NCBI RefSeq assembly: GCF_002150735.1
Contig: NZ_MUKA01000007.1
Span: forward strand, 1 to 53,583
Reading direction: 5' to 3'
DNA from: Streptomyces africanus
GTDB lineage: Bacteria; Actinomycetota; Actinomycetes; Streptomycetales; Streptomycetaceae
DNA length: 53,583 nucleotides
Part shown: one piece after another, positions 34,066-43,296 of the stretch
How positions within the stretch are numbered: the first letter of the stretch is position 1
Layout of the letters: each line of letters opens with the position of its first letter
Program-made: the position numbers and the translations under genes
The notes under the pieces: model-generated
What the model was told of the DNA's origin: nothing
The model's input: the letters and a program-made list of their open reading frames with translations, nothing else
Databases searched by the model: none

Positions 34066-34094
34066 TACCCCCTAGGGGTACAGTGGGGTATGCG
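34066..34094. promoter_or_regulatory. CsoR-type copper operator
   Basis: TACCCCCTAGGGGTA (34066-34080) is a pseudo-palindrome of the kind bound by the copper-sensing repressor CsoR in Streptomyces; GGGGTAT is repeated just downstream. It lies about 65 bases ahead of the copper chaperone start. The csoR gene is not in this window. Confidence 0.8.
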
Positions 34095-34143
34095 GACCCC
34101 AAGGGTCCCCATGGCACCACACGCCTCGACGAGGAGTAACGAG

Positions 34144-34383
34144 ATGACCGCCCAGACCGACACCACGGGCCCCGTCACCACCGTCTACAAGGTGAGCGGC
34201 ATGAGCTGCGGACACTGCGAGGGCGCCGTCTCCGGCGAGATCTCCGAGATCTCCGGCGTCAGTTCGGTGACGGCCGTCGCCTCGACCGGCGAGGTCACCG
34301 TCGTCTCCGCCGCCCCGCTCGACGACGCGGCCGTGCGCGCGGCCGTCGACGAGGCCGGTTTTGAACTGGCCGGGAAGGCCTGA
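34144..34383 (+). CDS. copZ: Copper chaperone CopZ-like (heavy-metal-associated domain)
   Basis: The 79-residue protein is one HMA domain. The metal-binding motif is MSCGHC (residues about 20-25), followed by the usual pattern [22 protein letters not shown] and a C-terminal [10 protein letters not shown]. It carries Cu(I) in the cytoplasm to the P-type ATPase encoded next. GAGGAG precedes the ATG. The upstream CsoR site indicates induction by copper. Confidence 0.93.
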   Translation: MTAQTDTTGPVTTVYKVSGMSCGHCEGAVSGEISEISGVSSVTAVASTGEVTVVSAAPLDDAAVRAAVDEAGFELAGKA

Positions 34384-34525
34384 CCGGTTCCGAGAGCACG
34401 AGACGCACAGGTCTGAGTCACCCCGGCCCTGGCACTCGTACCGACGTACGGGCCGTACGCCGCCGCCCCCGGCCCGTACGGCCCGTCCCGCTTCCCGGGC
34501 GCCCCGCATCACCTGGAGTACGGAC

Positions 34526-36778
34526 ATGACCAGCACCACCGCCAAGGCGCCGGCCGGCCGCGAGCCGGCGCTCGCCGAGGTCGAGCTGCTCATCGGCGGG
34601 ATGACCTGCGCCTCCTGCGCGGCCCGCGTCGAGAAGAAGCTCAACCGCATGGACGGCGTCACCGCCACGGTGAACTACGCGACGGAGAAGGCCCGGGTCA
34701 CCTACCCCGCGGGCACCGAGGTCGCCGACCTCATCGCGACCGTGGTGAAGACCGGGTACACCGCCGAGGAGCCCGCGCCCGCGCGCGAGGAGCCCGACGC
34801 AGAGGGCACGCACGCCGCCGGGGAGGACCCCGAGCTGTCGGCCCTGCGCCGCCGCCTCGCCGTCTCCGCCGCCCTCGCGGTGCCCGTGATCCTGCTGGCC
34901 ATGATTCCGGCCCTCCAGTTCGACAACTGGCAGTGGCTCTCACTCACCCTCGCCGCACCGGTCGTCGTCTGGGGCGGGCTGCCCTTCCACCGGGCGGCCT
35001 GGACGAACGCCCGGCACGGCGCCGCCACCATGGACACGCTGGTCTCCCTCGGCACGCTGGCCGCGTTCGGCTGGTCCCTGTGGGCCCTGTTCCTCGGCGA
35101 CGCGGGCATGCCCGGCATGCGGCACCCCTTCGAGCTCACGGTCTCGCGCGGCGACGGCGCCTCCTCGATCTATCTGGAGGTCGCCTCCGGCGTCACGGCG
35201 TTCATCCTGCTGGGCCGCTACCTGGAGGCCCGTTCCAAGCGCCGTGCGGGAGCGGCCCTCAAGGCGCTGCTGGAACTGGGCGCCAAGGAGGTGGCCGTGC
35301 TGCGGGACGGGCGCGAGGTGCGGATCCCGGCGCAGCGCCTGACCGTCGGCGACCGGTTCGTCGTACGGCCCGGCGAGAAGATCGCCACCGACGGCACGGT
35401 CGTCGAGGGCGTCTCGGCGGTGGACGCCTCGATGCTGACCGGCGAGTCGGTGCCGGTGGACGTGACGGCCGGGGACGCGGTCACCGGGGCGACGGTCAAC
35501 GCGGGCGGCCGGCTCGTCGTCGAGGCCACCCGGATCGGCGCCGACACCCAGCTCGCGCGGATGGCGAAGCTGGTGGAGGACGCGCAGAACGGCAAGGCCG
35601 AGGTGCAGCGGCTCGCCGACCGGATCGCCGGGGTCTTCGTGCCGGTGGTCCTGCTGATCGCCGCCGCCACGGCCGGGGTGTGGCTCGGCCTGACCGGCGA
35701 CGGCGTCGCCGCGTTCACCGCCGCCGTCGCGGTCCTGATCATCGCCTGCCCGTGCGCGCTGGGCCTGGCCACCCCGACCGCGCTGATGGTCGGCACGGGC
35801 CGCGGCGCCCAGCTCGGCATCCTCATCAAGGGCCCGGAGGTCCTGGAGTCCACGCGCCGGATCGACACGGTCGTCCTGGACAAGACCGGCACGGTCACCA
35901 CGGGCCGGATGACCCTCCAGGAGGTCCATGTCACCGAGGGCGCCGACGAGAAGGAGGTGCTGCGGCTCGCGGGCGCCGTCGAGCACGCCTCCGAGCACCC
36001 CGTGGCCCGGGCGATCGCGCTGGGCGCCGCGGAGAGGGCCGGACAGCTCCCGGACGTCGAGCACTTCGAGAACGTCCCCGGGCGGGGCGTGCGGGGGCTC
36101 GTGGAGGGCCGTGAGGTCGCCGTGGGGCGGCTCTTCGACGACGTACCGCCGGAGCTGGCCCGCGCGCGGGACGAGGCCGAGCGGGCCGGCCGTACGGCCG
36201 TCGTGGTCGGCTGGGACGGCACGGCGAAGGCCGTCCTGGCCGTGGCGGACGCGGTCAAGGAGACCAGCGCGGAGGCGGTGCGCGAGCTGCGCGCACTGGG
36301 ACTCACGCCGGTGCTGCTGACCGGGGACAACCGGGCGGTGGCCGATGCGGTGGCGAAGGCCGTCGGGATCGACCGGGTGATCGCGGAGGTCCTGCCCGAG
36401 GACAAGGTCGAGGCCGTACGGCGGTTGCAGGCCGAGGGGCGGGTCGTCGCCATGGTGGGCGACGGCGTCAACGACGCGGCGGCGCTCGCCACCGCCGACC
36501 TGGGCCTGGCCATGGGCACCGGCACGGACGCGGCGATCGAGGCGGGCGATCTGACGCTGGTGCGCGGCGATCTGCGGGTGACCGCGGACGCCATCCGGCT
36601 GTCCCGCCGGACGCTGGCCACGATCAAGGGCAACCTCGTGTGGGCCTTCGGCTACAACGTGGCCGCGCTGCCGCTGGCCGCCGCGGGACTGCTGAACCCG
36701 ATGATCGCCGGGGCCGCGATGGCCTTCTCGTCGGTCTTCGTCGTCACGAACAGCCTTCGACTCCGGACATTCCGGTGA
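34526..36778 (+). CDS. copA: Cu(I)-translocating P1B-type ATPase
   Basis: The 750-residue membrane pump exports Cu(I). It has one N-terminal HMA domain ([15 protein letters not shown]), eight predicted membrane segments, the actuator motif TGES, the ion-binding CPC in IIACPCALG, the phosphorylation site DKTGT, the SEHP motif and the hinge [10 protein letters not shown]. All key residues are present. The ATG at 34526 follows GGAG; the open frame upstream has no start signal. It lies 142 bases behind copZ and is probably in the same copper-induced transcript. Confidence 0.95.
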   Translation: MTSTTAKAPAGREPALAEVELLIGGMTCASCAARVEKKLNRMDGVTATVNYATEKARVTYPAGTEVADLIATVVKTGYTAEEPAPAREEPDAEGTHAAGEDPELSALRRRLAVSAALAVPVILLAMIPALQFDNWQWLSLTLAAPVVVWGGLPFHRAAWTNARHGAATMDTLVSLGTLAAFGWSLWALFLGDAGMPGMRHPFELTVSRGDGASSIYLEVASGVTAFILLGRYLEARSKRRAGAALKALLELGAKEVAVLRDGREVRIPAQRLTVGDRFVVRPGEKIATDGTVVEGVSAVDASMLTGESVPVDVTAGDAVTGATVNAGGRLVVEATRIGADTQLARMAKLVEDAQNGKAEVQRLADRIAGVFVPVVLLIAAATAGVWLGLTGDGVAAFTAAVAVLIIACPCALGLATPTALMVGTGRGAQLGILIKGPEVLESTRRIDTVVLDKTGTVTTGRMTLQEVHVTEGADEKEVLRLAGAVEHASEHPVARAIALGAAERAGQLPDVEHFENVPGRGVRGLVEGREVAVGRLFDDVPPELARARDEAERAGRTAVVVGWDGTAKAVLAVADAVKETSAEAVRELRALGLTPVLLTGDNRAVADAVAKAVGIDRVIAEVLPEDKVEAVRRLQAEGRVVAMVGDGVNDAAALATADLGLAMGTGTDAAIEAGDLTLVRGDLRVTADAIRLSRRTLATIKGNLVWAFGYNVAALPLAAAGLLNPMIAGAAMAFSSVFVVTNSLRLRTFR

Positions 36779-37247
36779 AGTCCCCCGAATTCGCCCTAAG
36801 TTCGCGGCGAACGTGATATGAGCCCCTCTGGAGTCCCGGGCCCGGCTCACATAAGCTCTTCACAAGGCGCGCGCATCATCCTTACGCTTGGGCCCCGGGC
36901 GGCATATCCGGGCTCTTGCGTATCTACTGGACAAACGCAAGAGACGCAGATCACAGTGATGTGAACGTAACCATCGAAGGGGTTCGAAGGTCTAAGTTGA
37001 CGATGTCAGGCAGCGTCTTGGGGGGCGCCACCTGGCATCTGGAGATGTCTTGGGGGACCTCTCCAGAGATGCGTTGCCGGGGCACGTACACCGGGAAGCT
37101 TTGAGCGGCCCTCCCGGTCGTGCGTTGTCCCGGCAGACCGCACACCTCAGTACGGCGAGTTTTGCTCGTTGTGCTCACAGCGATTCAGGCGCTGTCCTCA
37201 CAGACGCCCGGCCGGATCCCGTGGGGGGAATCCGCACCGGGACTGGG

Positions 37248-37296
37248 AAGGCGCCCTGGTCGTCGGCCCGTGGGGGGACCGGCGACAGGGCGCCTT
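37248..37296 (+). terminator. Rho-independent terminator with T-rich tail
   Basis: AAGGCGCCCTG and CAGGGCGCCTT form the outer 11-base stem, with additional pairing (GTCG/CGAC, CGG/CCG) inside, followed by CTTTTCTG. The tail fits a plus-strand transcript, which must come from copA or from the low-GC stretch. Confidence 0.8.
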
Positions 37297-37358
37297 CTTT
37301 TCTGCCTCTCGGCCCCTCGGGCCTGCTCGCGGCCTGCTCGCCCCGCACCCACGCAAGA

Positions 37359-37392
37359 GCCCCCGCACCCGCACAAGCGCGGATACGGGGGC
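37359..37392 (-). terminator. Terminator of citrate synthase gene
   Basis: GCCCCCG...CCCGC and GCG.GG...CGGGGGC form an imperfect GC-rich stem with a short ACAA loop, about 20 bases past the citrate synthase stop on the minus strand. Confidence 0.6.
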
Positions 37393-37411
37393 CGAGCGGC
37401 ACTACGACGCC

Positions 37412-38701
37412 TCAGCGCTCCTCGACGGGCACGAAGTCGCGCTCGACGACGCCCGTGTAGATCTGGCGCGGGCGGCCGATGCGGGAGCCCGGCTCCTTGA
37501 TCATCTCGTGCCACTGGGCGATCCAGCCCGGCAGCCGGCCGAGGGCGAACAGGACCGTGAACATCTCGGTCGGGAAGCCCATGGCCCGGTAGATCAGGCC
37601 GGTGTAGAAGTCGACGTTCGGGTAGAGGCTGCGCGAGACGAAGTAGTCGTCGGAGAGCGCGTGCTCCTCCAGCTTCAGCGCGATGTCCAGCAGCTCGTCG
37701 GACTTGCCGAGGGCGGACAGCACGTCGTGCGCGGCGGCCTTGATGATCTTGGCGCGCGGGTCGAAGTTCTTGTAGACCCGGTGGCCGAAGCCCATCAGGC
37801 GGACGCCGTCCTCCTTGTTCTTCACCTTGCGGATGAAGTTGTCGACATCGCCGCCGGAGTCGCGGATGCCCTCCAGCATCTCCAGCACGGACTGGTTGGC
37901 ACCGCCGTGCAGCGGGCCCCACAGGGCGTTGATGCCGGCGGAGATCGACGCGAACATGTTCGCCTGCGAGGAGCCGACCAGGCGGACCGTGGAGGTCGAA
38001 CAGTTCTGCTCGTGGTCCGCGTGCAGGATCAGCAGCTTGTCGAGCGCGGAGACCACGGTCGGGTCCAGCTCGTACTCCTGCGCGGGGACCGAGAAGGTCA
38101 TGCGGAGGAAGTTCTCCACGTAACCCAGGTCGTTGCGCGGGTAGACGAACGGGTGGCCGATCGACTTCTTGTACGCGTACGCCGCGATCGTCGGGAGCTT
38201 GGCGAGCAGACGGATCGTGGAGAGGTTGCGCTGGCGCTCGTCGAACGGGTTGTGGCTGTCCTGGTAGAACGTGGACAGCGCCGAGACGACCGAGGACAGC
38301 ATGGCCATCGGGTGGGCGTCGCGCGGGAAGCCCTTGTAGAAGTTCTTGACGTCCTCGTGCAGCAGGGTGTGCTGCGTGATGTCGTTCTTGAACGACGAGA
38401 GCTCGTCGACGGTCGGCAGCTCGCCGTTGATCAGCAGGTAGGCGACCTCCAGGAAGGTGGAGCGCTCGGCCAGCTGCTCGATCGGGTAGCCGCGGTACCG
38501 CAGGATGCCCGCTTCGCCGTCCAGGTAGGTAATGGCGGATTTGTAGGCGGCGGTGTTGCCGTACCCGCTGTCCAGCGTCACCAGACCGGTCTGGGCGCGG
38601 AGCTTGCCGATGTCGAAGCCCTTGTCACCGACGGTGCTGTCGATCACCGGGTAGGTGTACTCGCCGTCGCCGTACCGCAGTACTACAGAGTTGTCGCTCA
38701 C
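37412..38701 (-). CDS. citA: Citrate synthase (type II, hexameric-like)
   Basis: The 429-residue enzyme condenses acetyl-CoA with oxaloacetate, the first step of the citric acid cycle. The family start NSVVLRYGDGEYTYPVIDST, the substrate His region GPLHGGANQSVLEML, and the catalytic His in LMGFGHRVYKNFDPR are present. The C-terminal catalytic Asp lies in NVDFYTGLIYRAMGFP. Length and the N-terminal beta-rich extension fit type II citrate synthase. The GTG at 38701 is preferred because GAGGGA lies six bases upstream; an in-frame ATG earlier lacks this. From memory it corresponds to S. coelicolor citA. Confidence 0.96.
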   Translation of the reverse strand: MSDNSVVLRYGDGEYTYPVIDSTVGDKGFDIGKLRAQTGLVTLDSGYGNTAAYKSAITYLDGEAGILRYRGYPIEQLAERSTFLEVAYLLINGELPTVDELSSFKNDITQHTLLHEDVKNFYKGFPRDAHPMAMLSSVVSALSTFYQDSHNPFDERQRNLSTIRLLAKLPTIAAYAYKKSIGHPFVYPRNDLGYVENFLRMTFSVPAQEYELDPTVVSALDKLLILHADHEQNCSTSTVRLVGSSQANMFASISAGINALWGPLHGGANQSVLEMLEGIRDSGGDVDNFIRKVKNKEDGVRLMGFGHRVYKNFDPRAKIIKAAAHDVLSALGKSDELLDIALKLEEHALSDDYFVSRSLYPNVDFYTGLIYRAMGFPTEMFTVLFALGRLPGWIAQWHEMIKEPGSRIGRPRQIYTGVVERDFVPVEER

Positions 38702-39106
38702 GTCATCCCTCACCGACGTTGTGCCTCTTCTTCGAGGTGCCCTGACTGTCTCTACCATCCCCCACTCGGCCCATGAGAGTGCACTCGGGGTCGACCATCG
38801 GGCCTATTGACGGCACTGAGTGCCGCCAACCTGTCCATCCTGCCCCCTCCTGCCCTCCCGGGGAAAGCACTGTGTGACCTTTCCGACTTGTTTGATCGAT
38901 CATTTTTCCGTCCGTGGGTGCCGACGGGGGTGTGGTGGCCCTGACCCGGGGTCAGCTCCGCCGCCAGGCCGCCGGGTCGACCTCATCGTCCCGGGGCGGC
39001 GACGCCCGGCGCCCCCGCCCGAGGTCCAGCCCTCGCTCACCCTCCCCCTACCCTTCACGACTTCAGCCGATCGTCTTCAAAAGTCACACAGCCCAGGAGT
39101 GCGACG
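38702..39106. other. Divergent intergenic region
   Basis: About 400 bases separate citrate synthase and the GNAT-like gene. The palindrome TGATCGATCA lies at 38893-38902 in an AT-richer patch (38890-38910), a plausible promoter/operator region for citrate synthase. I see no gene. Confidence 0.4.
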
Positions 39107-39127
39107 GTGAATTCCAACCACGAGTGA
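39107..39127 (+). other. Six-codon upstream ORF before the GNAT-like gene
   Basis: A GTG at 39107, spaced eight bases from CAGGAG, opens a six-codon frame (VNSNHE) whose TGA stop is immediately followed, in the same frame, by the ATG of the next gene. The only good ribosome site thus serves the mini-frame. Either translation restarts at the ATG, or the TGA is a recent nonsense change within a longer original N-terminus. Confidence 0.5.
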
Positions 39128-39934
39128 ATGTCATCGCAACAAAAAGTATCCATTCCGTCCGACTCCCACTCGGCATGCAACTATTCAGCAGGCCCCAGAT
39201 TCATTCCAGCCGCAGCCAAAGGGAGTTTCGTCATCGACGCGTACGGATCCGACCGCCCTCCGACTTCCCGCGATATTGAGGTGCACCTTCTCCGGCCGGA
39301 GGACATCGACGAGCTCATGGTGCTGGAGGAGGTCAAGTGGACAGAAGAACAGTCGGGTAGCCGTGAGGCTCTCGTCCGACGTATCGAGGAAAATCCGCAA
39401 CTCAACGCCGGCGCTTTCTCCGTCACCACCGGCGAAGCCCTCACCTCGCTGTTCGTGAAGCCGATCACGGCCGAAAAGGCCCGGACGGCGCTTTCCTGGG
39501 CAGAATGCGCCCACGCCGATTCTCCGTACCCCTCTCCGCCGCCGTCTCCGAGCGCGAGACGTTCCCTCTTCGGCATCAGCCTCAGCAGCGTCGACGGTGA
39601 CGCGGTGACGGCTGTCTTCCGATTCTTCCTTCCCCATGTCCGCGCACTCGGATACGACGAGGTGTATCTCGGGTCCCCCTTGCCCGGCCTGCATGCCTGG
39701 AAGCGCGCGAACCCCCAGGTGCCGGTCGGGGACTACGTGTACGCCCAGCGCAACGGCCTGCCCCTCGACCCTCAGCTGCGCTACTACCACGGCAAGGGGT
39801 TCCAGAGCATCGTCGCCTGCAAGGAGAACTACTTTCCGCACGAACGGTCACTGGACTATGCGGCCGTGATACGAGGCGATATAGACGATCTGATTCTGGC
39901 ACTGCCCAGGGCAGCGGATCCTGTCCATTCCTGA
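39128..39934 (+). CDS. GNAT-like hypothetical protein
   Basis: The 268-residue protein is not clearly recognised. The region VHLLRPEDIDELMVLEEVKWTEEQ resembles the beginning of a GNAT acyltransferase fold. The C-terminal stretch (FFLPHVRALGYDEVYLGSPLPGLHAWKR to YYHGKGFQSIVACKENYFP) fits the end of such a domain, including a YHGKGF turn near the usual acyl-CoA fold end. The first 50 residues are Ser/Pro-rich and of different composition. The true start is uncertain (see the in-frame mini-frame just upstream). The codon use is less GC-rich than its neighbours, which may indicate transfer. It is 13 bases ahead of the JmjC-like gene, so both are one transcript. Confidence 0.55.
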   Translation: MSSQQKVSIPSDSHSACNYSAGPRFIPAAAKGSFVIDAYGSDRPPTSRDIEVHLLRPEDIDELMVLEEVKWTEEQSGSREALVRRIEENPQLNAGAFSVTTGEALTSLFVKPITAEKARTALSWAECAHADSPYPSPPPSPSARRSLFGISLSSVDGDAVTAVFRFFLPHVRALGYDEVYLGSPLPGLHAWKRANPQVPVGDYVYAQRNGLPLDPQLRYYHGKGFQSIVACKENYFPHERSLDYAAVIRGDIDDLILALPRAADPVHS

Positions 39935-39947
39935 AGGGAGGGGGATC

Positions 39948-40775
39948 ATGCCCACGTTCCGGCCGCTGCCCGCTTCCGAGGAAGCACCCGCACATCATGT
40001 CCGTACGCGTACGCCCACGGTATTCCGAGCGGCAGCCGCCAGTTGGCCGGCCGTCAAGGATTGGAGCTTCCCGTACCTCGCCTCACTCGACCCCGGCCTC
40101 CCCGTGCAATTGGTCGCGGGAAACAGGGAGACCGAGAGGACTCGGTTCACGACGTCGACCCTTGGTTCCTACATCGGCCGTCTGACGCACGAGGCACCGC
40201 AGGACCACGTACTGACCTATCTCAAAGAGTTCGATCTTCTCAAGAAGTTTCCGCGGTTGCGCGCGGACCTCAGAAGCCGCGAACTCTTTCCCCCGGGGAC
40301 GATCAGGTCGAGTGCCACATGGATCGGCCCTGCCCGCGCTCGTACCGGCTTGCACTGCGATCTCCTGGACAACCTCGCCGTTCAGCTCATGGGGACGAAA
40401 CGCTTCTGTCTCGCCCACCCCGGGGCAGTGAAACGGGCCGGAGCGGAATCCCGGAAGTACGACGCGTGGGCCCGCCTGTCGCTGGTCGGCGCCGAGGAGC
40501 TGGCAGCCGGGCGGGAGCACGGCGACTTCTTCGTGGTGGATCTCGAGCCTGGCGATGTGCTGTACGTGCCCGCGTACTGGTGGCACGAGGTCGTCAACCT
40601 GACGCCGGGGGTGCTGCTCAGCGGCTTCTTCGGCCCGAGGACCCGGGTCCTGTCACGGTGGGCGTGGGTCCAGGCGCGCGAGTGCCTGCACCGGGCAGGG
40701 CTTCTCGGCCGTGGCGACTGCACCTGCCACGACCACTCCGACAGCAGAGCGCGGCGTTCTCCCGGCAGCGCGTGA
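39948..40775 (+). CDS. JmjC/cupin_8-like Fe(II)/2-oxoglutarate hydroxylase
   Basis: The 275-residue protein has the cupin_8/JmjC pattern. A WIGPARARTGLHCDLLDNLAVQLMGTKRF stretch contains the iron ligands His136 and Asp138 and Lys151, which would hold 2-oxoglutarate. GDVLYVPAYWWHEV carries the third ligand, His213. Such enzymes hydroxylate proteins or small molecules. The C-terminus has a Cys/His cluster (GDCTCHDHSD). GGAGG in the leader precedes the ATG. It is co-transcribed with the GNAT-like gene. The substrate is unknown. Confidence 0.8.
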   Translation: MPTFRPLPASEEAPAHHVRTRTPTVFRAAAASWPAVKDWSFPYLASLDPGLPVQLVAGNRETERTRFTTSTLGSYIGRLTHEAPQDHVLTYLKEFDLLKKFPRLRADLRSRELFPPGTIRSSATWIGPARARTGLHCDLLDNLAVQLMGTKRFCLAHPGAVKRAGAESRKYDAWARLSLVGAEELAAGREHGDFFVVDLEPGDVLYVPAYWWHEVVNLTPGVLLSGFFGPRTRVLSRWAWVQARECLHRAGLLGRGDCTCHDHSDSRARRSPGSA

Positions 40776-40786
40776 ACGCGTCGGCG

Positions 40787-43060
40787 TCAGTGTGACCCGT
40801 CCGGGAGCCGGCCCCCGGCCAGGCGGAAGTCCAGCGCCGTGCACCGCCGCCCCGCGGACACCGTACGGACCGCCTGGCCGAGGGCCTTGCGCGAACCGAC
40901 CAGCACCACCAGCTGCTTGGCCCGGGTGACCGCCGTGTAGAGCAGGTTGCGCTGGAGCATCATCCAGGCGCCCGTGGTGACCGGGATGACGACCGCCGGG
41001 TACTCGCTGCCCTGGGAGCGGTGGATGGTCACGGCGTAGGCGTGAGCCAGCTCGTCCAGCTCGTCGAACTCGTACGGCACCTCCTCGTCCTCGTCCGTCC
41101 GCACGGTCAACCGCTGGTCGTCGAGGTTGAGGGAAGTCACCACGCCCACCGTGCCGTTGAAGACGCCGTTCTCGCCCTTCTCGTAGTTGTTGCGAATCTG
41201 GGTGACCTTGTCGCCGACACGGAAGACCCGTCCGCCGAATCTCTTCTCGGGCAGGTCGGGGCGGCCGGGGGTGACGGCCTGCTGGAGCAGGCCGTTGAGG
41301 GTGCCCGCGCCGGCCGGGCCGCGGTGCATGGGCGCGAGGACCTGCACGTCCCGGCGGGGGTCCAGGCCGAACTTGGCCGGGATCCGCCGCGCCGCCACGT
41401 CCACCGTGAGCCGCCCCGCCTCCTCCGTGTCGTCCTCGACGAAGAGGAAGAAGTCCTTCATGCCGTCGGTGAGCGGGTGTTGGCCGGCGTTGATCCGGTG
41501 CGCGTTCGTCACCACGCCCGACTGCTGGGCCTGCCGGAAGACCCGGGTGAGGCGGACGGCGGGGATCGGGCTCCCGTCGGCCAGGAGGTCGCGCAGCACC
41601 TCGCCCGCGCCGACGCTGGGCAGCTGGTCCACGTCCCCGACGAAGAGGAGATGGGCTCCCGGCGGCACGGCCTTCACCAGCTTGTTGGCGAGCAGCAGGT
41701 CCAGCATGGACGCCTCGTCGACCACCACCAGGTCGGCGTCCAGCGGGCGGTCCCGGTCGTAGGCCGCGTCGCCGCCGGGTTTCAGCTCCAGCAGGCGGTG
41801 GACCGTGGAGGCCTCGGCGCCGGTGAGCTCGGACAGGCGCTTGGCGGCCCGGCCGGTCGGGGCGGCGAGCACGACCTTCGCCTTCTTGGCGCGGGCCAGC
41901 TCCACGATGGAGCGGACCGTGAAGGACTTGCCGCAGCCGGGGCCGCCGGTGAGGACGGCGACCTTCTCGGTCAGCGCGAGCTTGACGGCGGCCTCCTGCT
42001 CGGGGGCGAGATCGGCGCCGGTGCGTGTTCTCAGCCAGCCGAGGGCCTTGTCCCAGGCCACCGCCCGGAAGCCCGGCATCCGGTCCTCGTCGGTGCGCAG
42101 GAGGCGCAGCAGCTGGGCGGAGAGGGAGAGTTCGGCGCGGTGGAAGGGGACGAGGTAGATCGCGGTGACGGGCTCGCCGCCGTCCGGGCCCGGGACCTTC
42201 TCCCGTACGACGCCGGGGTCCTCGCCGTCCTCCGCGGATTCGGCCAGCTCGGCGAGGCACTCGATGACCAGGCCCGTGTCGACCTGGAGGAGCTTGACCG
42301 CGTCCTTGATCAGCTGCTCCTCCGCGAGGAAGCAGTGGCCCTGGTCGGTGGACTGCGACAGCGCGTACTGCAGGCCGGCCTTGACGCGCTCCGGGCTGTC
42401 GTGCGGGATGCCGACGGACTGGGCGATCTTGTCGGCGGTGAGGAAGCCGATGCCCCAGACGTCGGCGGCGAGCCGGTAGGGCTGGTTCTTCACGACGGAG
42501 ATGGACGCGTCGCCGTACTTCTTGTAGATCCGCACCGCGATGGACGTGGACACCTCCACCGTCTGGAGGAAGAGCATGACCTCCTTGATCGCCTTCTGCT
42601 CCTCCCAGGCGTCGGCGATCTTCTTCGTCCGCTTGGGCCCGAGGCCGGGGACCTCGATGAGCCGCTTGGGCTCCTCCTCGATGATCTGGAGGGTGTCCAG
42701 CCCGAAGTGCTGCGTGATGCGGTCGGCGAAGACCGGGCCGATGCCCTTGACCAGGCCGGAGCCGAGGTAGCGGCGGATGCCCTGGACGGTGGCCGGCAGG
42801 ACGGTCGTGTAGTTCTCCACGTGGAACTGCTTGCCGTACTGGGGATGCGAGCCCCAGCGGCCCTCCATGCGCAGGGACTCCCCGACCTGGGCACCGAGCA
42901 GCGCGCCGACGACCGTGAGCAGATCACCGCCGCCTCTGCCGGTGTCGACCCGGGCGACCGTGTAGCCGTTCTCCTCGTTCGCGTACGTGATCCGCTCGAG
43001 AACGCCTTCGAGCACGGCGAGTCGCCGTTCGCCGGCGGGGGTTCCCGTCTGGTTGGGCAT
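40787..43060 (-). CDS. recD2: RecD2-type ATP-dependent DNA helicase
   Basis: The 757-residue superfamily 1 helicase moves 5'-3' on DNA and works without RecBC. The N-terminal part contains helix-hairpin-helix motifs (IRRYLGSGLVKGIGPVFADRI, VPGLGPKRTKKIADAWEEQK) typical of RecD2. The motor has Walker A LTGGPGCGKSFT, motif II VVDEASMLD, and motifs AYAVTIHRSQGSEYPAVV and LLYTAVTRAKQ. The ATG at 43060 is the family start (MPNQTGTPAGERRLAVLEGVLERIT). It converges with the JmjC-like gene, 11 bases apart, without a visible terminator. Confidence 0.95.
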   Translation of the reverse strand: MPNQTGTPAGERRLAVLEGVLERITYANEENGYTVARVDTGRGGGDLLTVVGALLGAQVGESLRMEGRWGSHPQYGKQFHVENYTTVLPATVQGIRRYLGSGLVKGIGPVFADRITQHFGLDTLQIIEEEPKRLIEVPGLGPKRTKKIADAWEEQKAIKEVMLFLQTVEVSTSIAVRIYKKYGDASISVVKNQPYRLAADVWGIGFLTADKIAQSVGIPHDSPERVKAGLQYALSQSTDQGHCFLAEEQLIKDAVKLLQVDTGLVIECLAELAESAEDGEDPGVVREKVPGPDGGEPVTAIYLVPFHRAELSLSAQLLRLLRTDEDRMPGFRAVAWDKALGWLRTRTGADLAPEQEAAVKLALTEKVAVLTGGPGCGKSFTVRSIVELARAKKAKVVLAAPTGRAAKRLSELTGAEASTVHRLLELKPGGDAAYDRDRPLDADLVVVDEASMLDLLLANKLVKAVPPGAHLLFVGDVDQLPSVGAGEVLRDLLADGSPIPAVRLTRVFRQAQQSGVVTNAHRINAGQHPLTDGMKDFFLFVEDDTEEAGRLTVDVAARRIPAKFGLDPRRDVQVLAPMHRGPAGAGTLNGLLQQAVTPGRPDLPEKRFGGRVFRVGDKVTQIRNNYEKGENGVFNGTVGVVTSLNLDDQRLTVRTDEDEEVPYEFDELDELAHAYAVTIHRSQGSEYPAVVIPVTTGAWMMLQRNLLYTAVTRAKQLVVLVGSRKALGQAVRTVSAGRRCTALDFRLAGGRLPDGSH

Positions 43061-43089
43061 GATCCGACCGTACCGCCGAGGTACGACAG

Positions 43090-43296
43090 TCAGGCCTTTA
43101 TGTGGCCTTCCTTGACGGCCGTCACGAACGCCGCCCAGCCGTGGGTGGAGAAGACCAGGGTGGGGCCGGGGGTGGTTTTGCTGTCGCGGACGGGGACGCC
43201 GGGGTGGTCGCGGGCGACTTCGAGGCACTCTCCTTGATCGCCGCCGCTGTAGCTGGACTTGTACCAGCCGGTGATGCTGCTTTCAGTGGTGACCAT
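43090..43296 (-). CDS. DUF397 protein
   Basis: The 68-residue protein has the complete DUF397 pattern: WYKSSYSGGDQGECLEVA, VPVRDSKTTPGPTLVFS and WAAFVTAVKEG. In Streptomyces these small proteins pair with XRE-type regulators carrying a DUF5753 domain (WhiJ-like modules) and influence development. The gene overlaps the 3' end of its XRE partner by 14 bases. Because that partner is frameshifted here, this member may lack its partner protein unless the shift is overcome. Confidence 0.92.
   Translation of the reverse strand: MVTTESSITGWYKSSYSGGDQGECLEVARDHPGVPVRDSKTTPGPTLVFSTHGWAAFVTAVKEGHIKA

Larger units (their letters stand above)
36779..37411. other. Low-GC intergenic stretch with structured elements, probably non-coding
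   Basis: This 630-base gap holds a stretch (about 36910-37105) of clearly lower GC than its surroundings. It starts with a perfect 9-base inverted repeat (CTCTTGCGT at 36913-36921, ACGCAAGAG at 36935-36943) and contains ATCACAGTGAT (36950-36960). The word GTCTTGGGGG is repeated directly (37015-37024 and 37047-37056). A 62-codon open frame beginning TTG at 36916 has no ribosome site and third positions that are not GC-biased, so I judge it non-coding. A terminator follows at 37248-37296. It may be a regulatory RNA or the remains of a lost gene. Confidence 0.45.

Noticed and set aside
36916..37104. 62-codon open frame in the low-GC stretch
   Set aside because: TTG start without ribosome site and third positions lacking the GC bias of genuine genes here; described as non-coding.
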